Assembly (NCBI RefSeq): GCF_045679555.1
Contig: NC_092120.1
Coordinates: forward strand, 9,351,805 to 9,415,804
DNA: 64,000 bases
Source of the DNA: Salvelinus alpinus
Lineage: Eukaryota; Chordata; Actinopteri; Salmoniformes; Salmonidae
Direction of reading: 5' to 3'
Part shown: positions 46,364-58,585 of the stretch, piece by piece
How the letters are laid out: the number at the start of each line of letters is the position of its first letter
How positions within the stretch are numbered: the stretch's first letter is position 1
The notes under the pieces: generated by a model
Database searches by the model: none
What the model was told of the DNA's origin: nothing
Seen by the model: the letters and a program-made list of their open reading frames with translations, nothing else
Translations under genes and position numbers: made by a program

Positions 46364-49300
46364 CAGTTGAAGTCGGAAGTTTACATACACCTTAGTCAAA
46401 TACATTTAAACTCAGTTTTTCACAATTCCTGACATTTAATCCTAGTAAGAATTCCCTGTCTTAGGTCAGTTAGGATCACCACTTTATTTTAAGAATGTGA
46501 AATGTCAGAATAATAGTAGAGAGAATGATTTATTTCAGCTTTTATTTCTTTCATCACATTCACAGTGGGTCAGAAGTTTACATACACTCAATTAGTATTT
46601 GGTAGCATTGCCTTTAAATTGTTTAACTTGGGTCAAACGATTCCGGTAGCCTTCCACAAGCTTCCCACAATAAGTTGGGTGAATTTTGGCCCATTCCTCC
46701 TGACAGAGCTGGTGTAACTGAGTCAGGTTTGTAGGCCTCCTTGCTCGCACACGCTTTTTCAGTTCTGCCCACAAATGTTCTATGGGATTGAGGTCAGGGC
46801 TTTGTGATGGCCACTCCAATACCTTGACTTTGTTGTCCTTAAGCCATTTAACCTTTTGTCAATAGGGGGAGCTGTTAGCATTATTTTTTTTTTTACATTT
46901 CCAAATTAAACTGCCTCGTACTCAATTCTTGATCGTACAATATGCATATTATTGTTATTATTGGATAGAAAACAGTCTATAGTTTCTATAGGAGTTGAAA
47001 TTTTGTCTCTGAGTGGTACAGAACAATTTCTACAGCACTTTTCATGACAGGGTTCAGATTTCAGAAATTTTTACCTCTGATCTGGGGTCTGTTTATAAGG
47101 CCACAGTGAATGCTATGAAGAAACCGACACTACCTACGTCTTCCTCTGGGTGTCTGTACGTCATCACGTTTTCAATGAAGTCTATGGGACGTTCACAGCC
47201 ATTATAAATGACAAAAATGTACAGAGACCCCTCTTTCTCAACGTGCGCCTCAAGCGTGAAGGCCATCGGACCTGCCTCGTTCCAAATCGTTTTCTAACCA
47301 GCAGTATTTCTCCGGTCATGTTTTCAGTCGTTATAGTTGTTAAAAACATCATAATGTAGTGAATTTTAACCGTTTTATATCAATTTATATCCGTTTAGTG
47401 CGATTTTGAGGAATTTCTTTGTCGTGCACTCTGAAAGTTTGGACACGCTTTAGGGTGTCGGTCGTTGGTGATGGACATTTCGAAGGACAGAGGACATCTA
47501 TCGACCAAAAGACGTTTATAACATAGAAAGGATACATTGCCCAAGAATATGATGGAAGATCAGCTCAAAGTAAGCAATATTTAATATGATAAACCGTGTT
47601 TCTGTCGAAATATTTTAAACGCATACATCGCCATTTTGTTTGGTATAGCTTCACTTGGCCAACCCTGTATTGAAAAGTAAGGATAATTTAAAAAATGTAA
47701 ATCAGCGGTTGCATTAAGAACTAATTTGTCTTTCGATTCCTGTCAACCCTGTATTTTTTAGTCAAGTATATGATTAGCTTTTAATTAAACTAGATCACTC
47801 TGATAGATGACGTCAGACATATTGAGGCTTGATTTCCTAGTATTTTCATTGTGTAACCACGGTTTTGTATGGCTAAATATGCACCTTTTCGAACAAACTG
47901 TATATGTATGTTGTAAAATGATGTTACAGGAGTGTCATCGGAAGAATTCTGAGAAGGTTAGTGAAAAAATTAATATCTTTTGGCGGTGGTTACGTTATAG
48001 CGCTCTTTGGCTGGAATCGATGCTCTGGTAACGTTGGAACATGTAGTATGCTAACTTATCGATTTATTGTGTTTTCGCTGAAAAACGCTTAGAAAATCTG
48101 AAATATGGTCTGAAATCACAAGAACTGGGTCTTTCCATTGCTATGCTTTGTCTATTTTTATGAAATGTTTTATGATGAGTAAATTGGTCATACACGTTGC
48201 TCTATCTAGTAATTCTAGTGGATTTGTGATGGTCGGTGCAATTGTAAACTGTGATTTCTACCTGAAATATGCACTTTTTTCTAACAAAAACTATCCTATA
48301 CCATGAATATGTTATCAGACTGTCATCTGATGGTTTTTTTTATAGGTTATTGGCTATCAATATCTTAGTTGAGCCGAATTGGTGATAGCACCTGAAGGAG
48401 TAAGAAACTGATGGAGTTAGAATAGTGGTGTATTTTGCTAACGTGTTTAGCTAATAGATTTACATATTTTGTCTTCCCTGTAAAACATTTTAAAAATCTG
48501 AAATGGTGGCTTTATTCACAAGATCTGTATCTTTCATCTGGTGTCTTGGACTTGTGATTTAATGATATTTAGATGCTACTATCTACTTCTGAAGCTATGC
48601 TATCTATGCTAATCAGTGTGTGGGGGGTGGGGGGTGCTCCCGGATCCGGGTTTCTGAGGCAGTAAAAGTTAAGCCACAACTTTGGAAGTATGCTTGGGGT
48701 CATTGTCCATTTGGAAGACTCATTTGCGACCAAGCCTTAACTTCCTGACTGATGTCTTGAGATGTTGCTTCAATATATCCACATAATTTTCCATTCCTCA
48801 TGATGCCATCTATTTTGTGAAGTGCACCAGTCCCTCCTGCAGCAAAGCACCCCCACAACATGATGTTGCCACCCCCGTGATTCACGGTTGGGATGGTGTT
48901 CTTCGGCTTGCAAGCCTCCCCCTTTTTCCTCCAAACATAACGATGGTCATTATGGCCAAACAGTTCTATTTTTGTTTCATCAGACCAGAGGATATTTCTC
49001 TAAAAAGTACGATCTTTGTCCTCATGTGCAGTTGCAAACCGTAGTCTGGCTTTTTTATGGTGGTTTTGGAGCAGTGGCTTCCTCCTTGCTGAGTGGCCTT
49101 TCAGGTTATATTGATATATGACTCGTTATACTGTGGATATAGATACTTTTGTACCTGTTTTCTCCAGCATCTTCACAAGGTCCTTTGTTGTTGTTCTTGC
49201 AGTTTTGTACTAAAGTATGTTAATCTCTAGGATACAGAACGCATCTCCTTCCTGAGCGGTATGACGGCTGCGTGGTTCCATGGTGTGTATACTTGCGTAC

Positions 49301-49784
49301 TATTGTTTGTACAGATGAACGTGGTACCTTTAGTCGTTTGGAAATTGCTCCCAAGGATGAATCAGACTTGTGGAAGGCTACAGGTCTGGCTGATTAATTT
49401 TGATTTCCCATGATGTGAAGCAAAGAGGAACTGAGTTTGAAGGTAGGCCTTGAAATACATCCACAGATACACCTCCAATTGACTGAAATTATCAGAAGCT
49501 TCTGAAGCCATGACATAATTTTCTGGAATTTTCCAAGCTGTTTAAAGGCACAGTCAACTTAGTGGTTGTAAACTTCTGACCCACTAGAATTGTGATACAG
49601 TGAATTATAAATTCAATAATCTGTCTGAAAGAATTGTTGGAAAAATGACTTGTGTCATGCACAAAGTAGATGTCCTAACCGACTTGCCAAAACTATAGCT
49701 TGTTAACAAAAATCTTGTGGAGTGGTTGAAAAATGAGTTTTAATGACTCCAACCTAAGTGTATGTAAACTTCCGACTTCAACTA
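46364..49784 (-). mobile_element. Sleeping Beauty-type Tc1 transposon, split by a piggyBac-like insertion
   Basis: The ends CAGTTGAAGTCGGAAG (46364) and CTTCCGACTTCAACT (to 49784) are inverted, with TA on both sides. On the minus strand the C-terminal transposase (46819-46592) reads [20 protein letters not shown], keeping the catalytic Glu. The central part (49120-48700) shows [12 protein letters not shown] and [20 protein letters not shown], and N-terminal remnants lie at 49200-49420. Frameshifts and the insertion at 46852-48668 make it inactive. Confidence 0.9.
46852..48668. mobile_element. piggyBac-like non-autonomous element with TTAA duplication, copy 2
   Basis: TTAA flanks both ends (46848-46851 and 48669-48672), inside the Sleeping Beauty-type transposase. 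The ends start CCTTTTGTC and, on the other strand, CTTTTACTGCC. It is an inverted relative of 22945-24715: the palindrome CCCGGATCCGGG recurs at 48639-48650 near the corresponding end, and ATAATATGCATATTG-type sequence at the other. No transposase ORF. Classified by TTAA and end similarity only. Confidence 0.75.
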
Positions 49785-50114
<330 letters not shown>

Positions 50115-50530
50115 AGTCTCTCTCTTTATCTTTCTCTGTCACATACACACATTACAGTTTTTTCCAATTGCTAACACACTAAAATGACATGCACAGCACA
50201 ATTATTTAAACTGACACACAGAGAGCAAAACCTATTCTCAAGTCTCCAAAAGTCTAAACACATTTTCTGCTTTACACACATTTTGCAATTCAAAAGGGCA
50301 CTTTTTTAAATGCACTGCACACGGTTCTCTGCATAAGACACAACAATCTGACATAAAGTCACATGTTTGCCATTACAAAACACTGCCATTCAAAATGACA
50401 CTACATGAGCTAATTGGCCAATACATGTGCCACCTGGCCAAACACCTCAATGGTTAATTGTTACCACTTCAATCAGGAAGTAAGCACTATGAAAAGACCA
50501 CAGGTGAGCACCTTTTGTTTTACAACAACA

Positions 50531-52274
50531 ATGGAAGCCGTTGCAGAGAGAGGAAGAGGAAGAGGAAGAGGGAGGGTGAGAATGAGAGGGGGAGGAAGAG
50601 TGAGAGGTAGGGGTAGAGCTGGTAGAGGAGTTCATGGCCAAAGAAGACAACAACTTTCAAATGAAATCAGAGCAACCTTAGTTGATCATGTCATCAACCA
50701 TGGGCTGACAATGCGAGAGGCTGGACAGAGAGTGCAGCCCAACTTGAGACGTTTTACTGTCGCCTGTGTCATCCGGACATTTAGACTGGAGTACAGGTAT
50801 GTAACCAACTATGTCTTTCACACTATGTAGTACACCCCATGTCAAAGTGTATCAGTTGGGTGACACCTGTTTACTTCATGAATGGCTGATGTCATACACT
50901 AACTGCACAAATTTCCTGTAGAATTTACTCTACTGTGGGGGAAATATCTTTAGGCTGCATTGTCCAAGCCCTATATTTTTGTTTTTTTTGTTTTTCTAAA
51001 GGACTGAGAGTCGCAACCATGGTGGAGGAAGGGGCCAAATGTTCACCGGGGTACAGGAAACTGCCATTGTAAACTTGGTTTTGGAAAATAATGAAATCAG
51101 ATTACGAGAAATTCAAAGCCACATCATCCAAGACAACACCATATTCAACACATTCAACGAGTCAGTCTGTTCACATTGGCTCGTATTCTCAAGCGAAACC
51201 AAATCAGAATGAAACAACTTTATAAGGTGCCGTTTGAGAGAAACTCTCAAAGAAACAAAGAGGTCAGACGAGCATATGTGGATGTAAGTACAATATTGAC
51301 TGCAGTACACTACACGCAACATTGTTTCCCAGTGTACTGGATAACACCATATTGACTGCTTTTGTTCTTTGTTTTCAGGGAGTACTGGAAATGGATGCTC
51401 ATGCAATCCCACATGAGTTCATCTTTATAGATGAGGCTGGGTTCAACCTAGCAAAGACCAGAAGAAGGGGGAGAAACGTCATTGGCCACAGAGCCATTAT
51501 CTCCACCCGGCACAGCCAGAAGAGGACTGGCCACCCCTCATAGCCTGGTTCCTCTCTAGGTTTCTTCCTAGGTTTTGGCCTTTCTAGGGAGTTTTTCCTA
51601 GCCACCGTGCTTCTACACCTGCATTGCTTGCTGTTTGGGGTTTTAGGCTGGGTTTCTGTACAGCACTTCGAGATATTAGCTGATGTACGAAGGGCTATAT
51701 AAAATAAACTTGATTGAACTTGATTATAGATGTTCCTGGCCAACGTGGTGGGAACATCACAATGTGCGCTGCCATCTCCAATACGCATGGTGTCCTCCAC
51801 CTTCATGCCAACCTTGGATCATACAACACAGCCCATATTGTCACATTTCTGGACAGACTCGACAACATTCTCGTACCACCAGAGCGTATGAATGATGCAG
51901 ACCATCAAAGAACCCGGTACGTTGTAGTATGGGACAACGTGAGCTTTCATCGTGCAGCCGCAGTCCAAAACTGGTTTGCTGACCACCCACCATTTCTCGT
52001 GCAATACCTCCCACCATACTCACCATTTCTGAACCCCATAGAAGAGTTCTTTTCGGCATGGCGGTGGAAGGTATACGACCGGCAGCCCTTTGTGCGCATG
52101 CCTCTTGTGCAGGCAATGGAAGAGGCATGTGATGAGATTGATGTGGGTGCGATACAGGGATGGATAAGGCACTCAAGGCGCTTCTTCCCTCGATGTCTGG
52201 CAAGGGAAGATATTGCCTGTGATGTGGACAAGGCGTTGTGGCCAGACCCAGCTGTGCGGCAAGATGCTGCCTAA
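50531..52274 (+). pseudogene. ISRm11-like DDE transposase, spliced, disrupted
   Basis: Exon 1 (50531-50796, donor GTATGT): an Arg/Gly-rich start (RGRGRGRGR) then EIRATLVDHVINHGLTMREA. Exon 2 (51002-51283, donor GTAAGT): FTGVQETAIVNLVLENNEIR and RILKRNQIRMKQLYKVP, with a frameshift near 51160. Exon 3 (from 51379): HEFIFIDEAGFNLAKTRRRG with the first catalytic Asp, interrupted after GHRAII by a retroposon, then resuming IDVPGQRGGNITMCAAIS, VVWDNVSFHRA (second Asp) and LPPYSPFLNPIEEFFSAW (Glu), stop TAA 52272-52274. All catalytic residues are present, but the frameshift and insertion abolish the full protein. Confidence 0.82.
51501..51722 (+). mobile_element. SINE/LINE-tail retroposon inserted in the transposase
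   Basis: It begins CTCCACCCGGCACAGCC and ends GATTGAACTTG, typical TTGA-rich tail. ATTAT stands on both sides (51496-51500 and 51723-51727). Removal restores the coding sequence GCC-ATT-ATA-GAT (Ala-Ile-Ile-Asp). It contains the CTTCTACACCTGCATTGCTTG block common in fish genomes. Family name not certain. Confidence 0.8.
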
Positions 52275-52993
52275 TTATTATGATTTTTTTTTTTCTTGCC
52301 TCTTTTTTTCTATATATTTTTTCTGCACATTTTTTCAGCAATTTTCTTTTTCAGTTTACTGTTTTTTTTGTGAGCATATTTTTGTTCAGTCCAATGTAAA
52401 TATATCTGCTGTGCATATGTTGCACTGACTTGTTTGGTGAAAAATAAAAAATTAAATGTTTCAAAAGCATTTGTGTGTATCTGCAAATATTTCTGTGCAT
52501 CTGAAGAATTTTCTACAATTTGAACTATTTTAGTATTATGGCAAAGCATACTAAAGATGAGAGTGCTTTTCATTATGCCCAACAGTGTGTAGTTGGTTAG
52601 ACAAAAATCTGGTAATATGAATGAAGTGTGTGCCATTTCGTGCAAACGTTTGATTTTGATTATGCTATATGTAGTTTTGGTTGCAGTGCTTCATTTTGCA
52701 GGATATATGAGGTATTTTGCAGTTTGGGTGTGTGGTTTTGTTAAGTATTATGATAAAACCAGCCTAGTTTGCAAAATTGTGTTTTAGCAATTGGGAAAAA
52801 CTGTAACACACAAACAAACACTACTGCAGTGCTCTATTTTGTTGAAAAACAGGTAGTTATGAGGGAAGAGCAGTGTGTGTGTTCAAAGAGCATGTGAGGC
52901 AGATTCAGGTCTGCCCTCCAGAGGGTTGAGGTGTTTGTTTTTCTCTCTGAAGCTGAGGCATGAATGCTAGTGCCTCATCTCCACAACATAGCT

Positions 52994-53156
<163 letters not shown>

Positions 53157-53434
53157 TATACTGTAACAACTGTTTGTATACTGTCCTTGTTTCGCCGGGA
53201 AATACACAAAAAATGTAAGTAAAACAAACAAAATGCCTCCACACTGGCCCCACAACCCACAGAATACTCCCTGATATTTTCTCAATTATTTGTTTTCTTT
53301 ATTGTCAGGTGTTTATGTGTGTGTTGTTTCCCGGCCTGTTTCCCGGCCAGTGGTCCATTCTGCAGAGCCCAGGCAGACACTGTGTTTAATCCTTTAACCA
53401 TCTCAGCTCTCAGCTTTACTTGGCTCATCGCGCT

Positions 53435-53690
53435 TTAGCGACTCCTTGTGGCGGGCCGGGCACCTTCAGACTGATTTCGGTAGTAAGTTGAACGGTGTTT
53501 CCTCCGACACATTGGTGCTGCTGGCTTCCGGGTTAAGCGGGCGGGTGTTAAGAAGCGCGGCTTGGCGGGTCATGTTTCGGGGGACGCATGACTTGATCTT
53601 TGCCTTTCCCGAGCCCGTTGGGGAGTTGCAGCGATAAGACAAGATCGTAATCACGAAATTGGGTAGAAAAGTGGTACAAATTTAATAAAA
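53435..53690 (+). mobile_element. SINE-like retroposon
   Basis: Contains GGGTTAAGCGGGCGGGTGTT, GGCGGGTCATGTTTCG, CCCGAGCCCGTTGGGGAG and an AT-rich tail (AATTTAATAAAATAAAAAAG), a repeat I recognise as common in salmonid DNA. No ORF. It lies 60 bp from the STEAP4-like exon at 53751, in the intron. Confidence 0.65.
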
Positions 53691-53750
53691 TAAAAAAGCA
53701 TTCCTAATTAACAATAAAACATACACATAATAACAACATATAGCTCTCAC

Positions 53751-53821
53751 CTTTGCAGGTATTCTGCGTTGGCCTCTGGGTACTGATTCTTCCTCAGGTT
53801 GTTACTGACATCCACCAACAC
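53751..53821 (-). pseudogene. steap4: STEAP4-like copy 2, third exon
   Basis: Acceptor ATTGCAG, then VLVDVSNNLRKNQYPEANAE and YLQ plus two bases, donor GTGAGA. VDVSNN and YPESNAEYL are conserved in the NADPH-binding (F420-oxidoreductase-like) domain of STEAP proteins. The exon ends with two bases of a codon, so it needs a next exon starting with one base, as the exon at 2147 does. The next exon actually found (46277) is phase 0, so direct joining would shift the frame. Confidence 0.82.
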
Positions 53822-53975
53822 CTGCAATTCAACATGGCATCAAATACACTGATTCATACAATCTATTGGCCAAATACACTGGAATATACATTCTGTTGGC
53901 TAAATACACTGGCCAAATATACCAACAAAACAGACATTCATACATATAGCAGAAGTAAAAAAACATTTATGCTAC

Positions 53976-54083
53976 CTTCCCCTTAAGCTGATTGGCCAGT
54001 GGTACCAGGAAGTCGTAGTGTTCCCTCTGGACAGCGATGAAGATCATAAGGGCTGACTGAGCAGCTGCAGCATGGCCCTGGAC
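53976..54083 (-). pseudogene. steap4: STEAP4-like copy 2, second exon
   Basis: Acceptor ATGCAG, 36 codons, donor GTAGCA. Reads VQGHAAAAQSALMIFIAVQR then EHYDFLVPLANQLKGK. The I-A-x-x-R-EHYDFL block is typical of STEAP NADPH-binding domains. Intact and in phase with both neighbours. Confidence 0.83.
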
Positions 54084-54252
54084 CTGCATATACTTCATCA
54101 ACATATTGATACACACATAAACACACATACATTATATTCACATGTACTCCTTCAAACATAAACAAATATTTATACATACACATTATGCACCATATTAACC
54201 ACATGTAACATATCAACACATTACACCAGATCTAGTATAAAGGTTGTTGTAC

Positions 54253-54483
54253 CTGAGCTCCGTGGGGCAGGAGACTGCAGCTTTTGGGCCGCCGGCTGCC
54301 GAACACCCCCCCGTGCCCTGCCTGCAGCAGACGCAAGCCCAGAGAGCACCCCAGGTCACCCGTCCCAAACACACACACCCTCTCACACTCTGGGGGGGAA
54401 GGTATACAGTCCCCCATCGCAGACAGGGACACACACTCACTTTTCTCCTCTTTCTTCATGTCAATCGTCTGATCACCTGTCAT
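54253..54483 (-). pseudogene. steap4: STEAP4-like copy 2, first coding exon (NADPH-binding GxGxxG)
   Basis: Met at 54483; 77 codons, donor GTACAA. A polar leader ([20 protein letters not shown]) is followed by [20 protein letters not shown] and [24 protein letters not shown] is the dinucleotide-binding glycine motif and FGSR-P the 2'-phosphate-binding region of this family. This exon is open and well conserved, so loss of the central exons may be recent or the gene may be incompletely assembled. Length fits the family's N-terminal region. Confidence 0.84.
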
Positions 54484-55129
54484 GTCTGTAGATAGGTACG
54501 CTATGCAGTCGATCCTTGCTTGATTGTCAACTAAACACAGCTCTCCTGAAGTCCAGATAGAGTTGATTGTTAAAAAATAGAGACCCTAGAGGCAAACACT
54601 TTCGTCTCTCAGCAATGTGTTGCTTCCTAAGTCTATTCCAGAGGTGATGCTGCTATCTCTGGTGAGTTATTTTATGCTTCAGACCTGAACTGCTGTAGCA
54701 ACGTGTGAACTTATAGACTTTCATGACTTTATTGCCCTGTCCTGTCCTTTAATGCACGAATTAGCCATAGATTTTTGTTGCTATCCTTATTGTCATGTTC
54801 AGTTGAACGCTGAAGGGCTTCAGATTAGTGATATAAAGTGACTTACTGTATCATATTCCAATTGTTATCACCAGAACCATAAACACACCTTTCAAATAAA
54901 ACACGTAATCTGTAAAACTGGCTGCCAATTGGAGAACTACCGTCAATGAATGTCTCATCTGTGTATCTGGTCATTATTGCTTACTATCACACTATCATCT
55001 GTTATCATGTGTGTTGAGTTTAAGAATGCTGGAATCCATTAAAATTTAATTCTAGCTATCAGCAGAGACATAAATACAGTATGTTTGATATATGTGATGA
55101 CGTGAATAAAGCGCTTGAGATCATTTTAT
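54484..55129. other. Upstream region of STEAP4-like copy 2
   Basis: It should contain the promoter or 5' UTR of the minus-strand gene. No TATA box or 5' exon could be identified with confidence. Confidence 0.35.
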
Positions 55130-55410
55130 TTTACCTGATAAATTGATTGAGAACACATTCTCATTTACAGCAACGACCTGGGGAATAGTTACAAGGGAGA
55201 GGAATGAGCCAATTGGAAGCTGGGGTTGATTAGGTGGCCATGATGGTATGAGGGCCAGATTGGGAATTTAGTCAGGACACCAAGGTTAACAATTCTTATC
55301 TTATGATAAGTGCCATCAGATCTTTAGTGAACACAGAGAGCCAGGACACCCATCTAACAACCCATCATACACAGGGCAAAGTCCCAAATCACTACCCTGG
55401 AGCATTTGGA
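55130..55410 (-). repeat. Interspersed retroposon-type repeat, copy 2
   Basis: Inverted, diverged copy of the repeat at 11390-11690: GAACACATTCTCATTTACAGCAACGACCTG at one end and GCCAGATTGGGAATTTAG inside, in reverse order to copy 1. Confidence 0.7.
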
Positions 55411-55624
55411 TATTTATTTTTTTGACCAGAGGAAAATGTGCCTCCATCACCACTTCCAGCAGAATCTAGTCTCCCATCCAGGACCAACCCTGCTTAACTC
55501 CTGAGGAAAGCCAGCAGTGGGATGCAGGGTGGTATGCTGCTGACAGTAAGTGACTATAAGAGACAAAGAGGGTGAGAGAGTGAGACAGAGGGAGATAGAG
55601 AGGCTATCACAGTTTATAGCAGAA

Positions 55625-55770
<146 letters not shown>

Positions 55771-55774
55771 TGGG

Positions 55775-57325
55775 TCTCGACCCCGCCCTGTGCAACTGGG
55801 TCCTGGACTTCCTGACGGGCCGCCCCCCAGGTGGTGAGGGTAGGTAACAATATCTCCACCCCGCTGATCCTCAACACTGGGTCCCCACAAGGGTGCGTTC
55901 TCAGCCCTCTCCTGTACTCCCTGTTCACCCACGACTGCGTGGCCATGCACGCCTCCAACTCAATCATCAAGTTTGCAGACGACACTACAGTGGTAGGCTT
56001 GATTACCAACAACGACGAGACGGCCTACAGGGAGGAGGTGAGGGCCCTCGGAGTGTGGTGTCAGGAAAATAACCTCACACTCAATGTCAACAAAACAAAG
56101 GAGATGATCGTGGACTTCAGGAAACAGCAGAGGGAGCAGCCCTCTATCTACATTGACGGGACAGTAGTGGAGAGGGTGGAAAGTTTTAAGTTCCTCGGCG
56201 TACACATCACGGACAAACTGAATTGGTCCACCCACACAGACAGCGTGGTGAAGAAGGCGCAGCAGCGCCTCTTCAACCTCAGGAGGCTGAAGAAATTCGA
56301 CTTGTCACCAGAAACACTCACAAACTTTTACAGATGCACAATCGAGAGCATCCTGTCGGGCTGTATCACCGCCTGGTACGGCAGCTGCTCCGCCCATAAC
56401 CGTAAGGCTCTCCAGAGAGTAGTGAGGTCTGCACAACGCATCACCGGGGGCAAACTACCTGCCCTCCAGGACACCTACACCACCCGATGTCACAGGAAGG
56501 CCAAAAAGATCATCAAGGACAACAACCACCCGAGCCACTGCCTGTTCACCCCGCTATCACCCAGAAGGCGAGGTCAGTACAGGTGCATCAAAGCGGGGAC
56601 CGAGAGACTGAAAAACAGCTTCTATCTCAAGGCCGTCAGACTGTTAAACAGCCATCACTAACATTGAGTGGCTGCTGCCAACATACTGACTCAACTCTAG
56701 CCACTTTAATAATGGAAAAATGGATATAATCAATTTATCACAAGCCACTTTATATAATGCTTACATAATGCTACATTACTCATCTCATATGTATATACTG
56801 TACGCTATACCATCTACTGCATCTTGCCATCTTGATGTAATTAAATGTATCACTAGCAACTTTAAACAATGCCACTTTATATAATGTTTTCATACCCTAC
56901 ATTACTCATCTCATATGTATATACTGTACTCTATACCATCTACTGAATCTTGCCATCTTGATGTAATGTATATGAAGTAATATGCATATGAATATAATAT
57001 AATATGAAGTGGCATTGTTTAAAGTGGCTAGTGATACGTTTTCATACCATACATTACTCATCTCATATGTATATACTGTACTCTATACCATCTACTGCAT
57101 CTTGCCTATGCCGTTCGGGCATCACTCATTTATATATTTTTATGTAAATATTCGTATTCATTCCTTTACACTTGTGTGTATAAGGTAGTTGTTGTGAAAT
57201 TGTTAGGTTATATTACTTGTTAGATATTACTGCATGGTCGGAACTAGAAGCACAAGCATTTCGCTACACTCGCATTAACATCTGCTAATCATGTGTATGT
57301 GACAAATACATTTGATTTGATTTGA
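55775..57325 (+). mobile_element. Non-LTR retrotransposon (family D), 3' half with full tail
   Basis: It starts inside the reverse transcriptase ([18 protein letters not shown]), has a frameshift in a C-run near 55825, then the 276-codon frame 55831-56661, a 640-bp AT-rich non-coding tail with repeated TACTCATCTCATATGTATAT blocks (56778, 56907 and 57056), and a TTTGATTTGATTTGATTT end. This is the best-preserved copy of the family in the window. Confidence 0.88.
55831..56661 (+). pseudogene. Family D reverse transcriptase, C-terminal 276 codons
   Basis: Motifs: NTGSPQGCVLSPLLYSLFTH (residues 15-34), FADDTTVVGLI with catalytic Asp pair (48-58), LTLNVNKTKEMIVDF (about 80-94), FKFLGVHITDKLNWS (about 119-133), then the clade-specific C-terminus with ITAWYGSCSAHNRKALQRVV and RLKNSFYLKAVRLLNSHH. 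No stops. N-terminal parts are absent or frameshifted, so no active enzyme. Clade could be Rex1/Jockey-like; not certain. Confidence 0.85.
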
Positions 57326-58180
57326 TTTTGGGGTAGAAGCTGTTCAGGTTGCTATTGGTCCCAGACTTGGCGCTCCAGTACCGCTTGCCGTTCAGTAGCC
57401 GAGTGAACAGTCCATGGCTTAGGTGGCTGGTTTCTTTGACAATTTCCCAGGCCTTTCTCTGACACCACCTGGTATAGAGGTCCTGGACGGCCGTCTGCAC
57501 CACCTTCTGTAGAACCTTGCGATCGTTGTCATACCCAGCAGTGATGCAGCCAGTCAAAATGATCTCAATGGAGTAGCTGTAGAACTTTTTGAGGATCTGA
57601 GAGGCCATGCAATATCTTTTCAACCTCCTGAGGGGGGAGAGGAGCTGTCACGCCTTCTTCAGGACTGTGCCCCGTCGATCTGGAAGGGGGCATGCTCGCC
57701 CTTCCATTTCCTGTAGTCCACGATCAGCTCCTTTGTCTTGCTGAAATTGAGGGAGAGGTTGTTGTCCTAGCACCCCACTGCCAGCTCTTTGACCTCCTCC
57801 CTGTTGGCTGTCTCATCATCAGGCCTACCACCGTCGTGTCGTCAGCAAACTTGATGATGGTGTTGGAGTCGTGAGTGGCCACACAGTCATGGGTGAACAG
57901 GGAGTACAGGAGGGGAGTAAGTGCACACCCCTGAGGGGCCCTGTGTTGAGGGTCAGCGTGGCGGAGGGGGGGGGGGGGCGACCCGTCAGAAAGTCCAGGA
58001 CCCAAAGCAGTTCATGGTTACAGATGCGAGTGCTACGAGACGATAGTCATTTAGGCAGGTTACTTTTGAGTTCTTAGGAACAGGAAGAGGTACAATGTTG
58101 GTCTGCTTGAAACATGTTGGGATTACAGACTAGGACAAGGAGATGTTGAACATGTCCGTGAAGACGCTTGCCAGGTTTAG
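57326..58180 (-). mobile_element. Non-LTR retrotransposon (family D), inverted fragment
   Basis: On the minus strand: LLYSLFTHDCVATHDSNTII and KFADDTTVVGLMMRQPTGRR (57950-57780), then the C-terminal region (57623-57340: SIEIILTGCITAGY, VQDLYTRWCQRKAWEI). Upstream sequence lies at 58000-58180. A G13 run at 57965-57977 marks a broken segment. It faces the 55775-57325 copy tail-to-tail. Confidence 0.83.
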
Positions 58181-58398
58181 TATTGGGTTCAGATTAAGAT
58201 TTAGGTTTTGGAGAAGAAACTGGGGATTCTAAGGAAGAAAAGATGTGAGATAAAAACAGAACGTCCCATAAGTATACTCCATAAATATTCCATCACTGGC
58301 TTCGCAGACAGACACAGGCGGGACATTCATTATGAAACTATTAGAAGATGGCTTTATGAGGAATAAAAAACAGATTGGATGAAACTGCTGCTTTGGGG
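58181..58398. other. Short region without recognised feature
   Basis: No gene or repeat recognised. Confidence 0.35.

Positions 58399-58585
<187 letters not shown>

Larger units (their letters stand above)
50155..52803 (+). mobile_element. IS630/Tc1-superfamily transposon (ISRm11-like), full length with both ends
   Basis: The inverted ends CAGTTTTTTCCAATTGC (50155) and GCAATTGGGAAAAACTG (to 52803) match closely, with TA on each side (50153-50154, 52804-52805). It carries one transposase gene with introns. A 222-bp retroposon at 51501-51722 was inserted later. It occupies the gap where central exons of the second STEAP4-like copy should be. Confidence 0.85.

Noticed and set aside
50414-50830. 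Arg/Gly-rich protein as an RGG RNA-binding host gene
   Set aside because: The frame continues by splicing into a DDE transposase and lies between matching inverted ends, so it belongs to the transposon.
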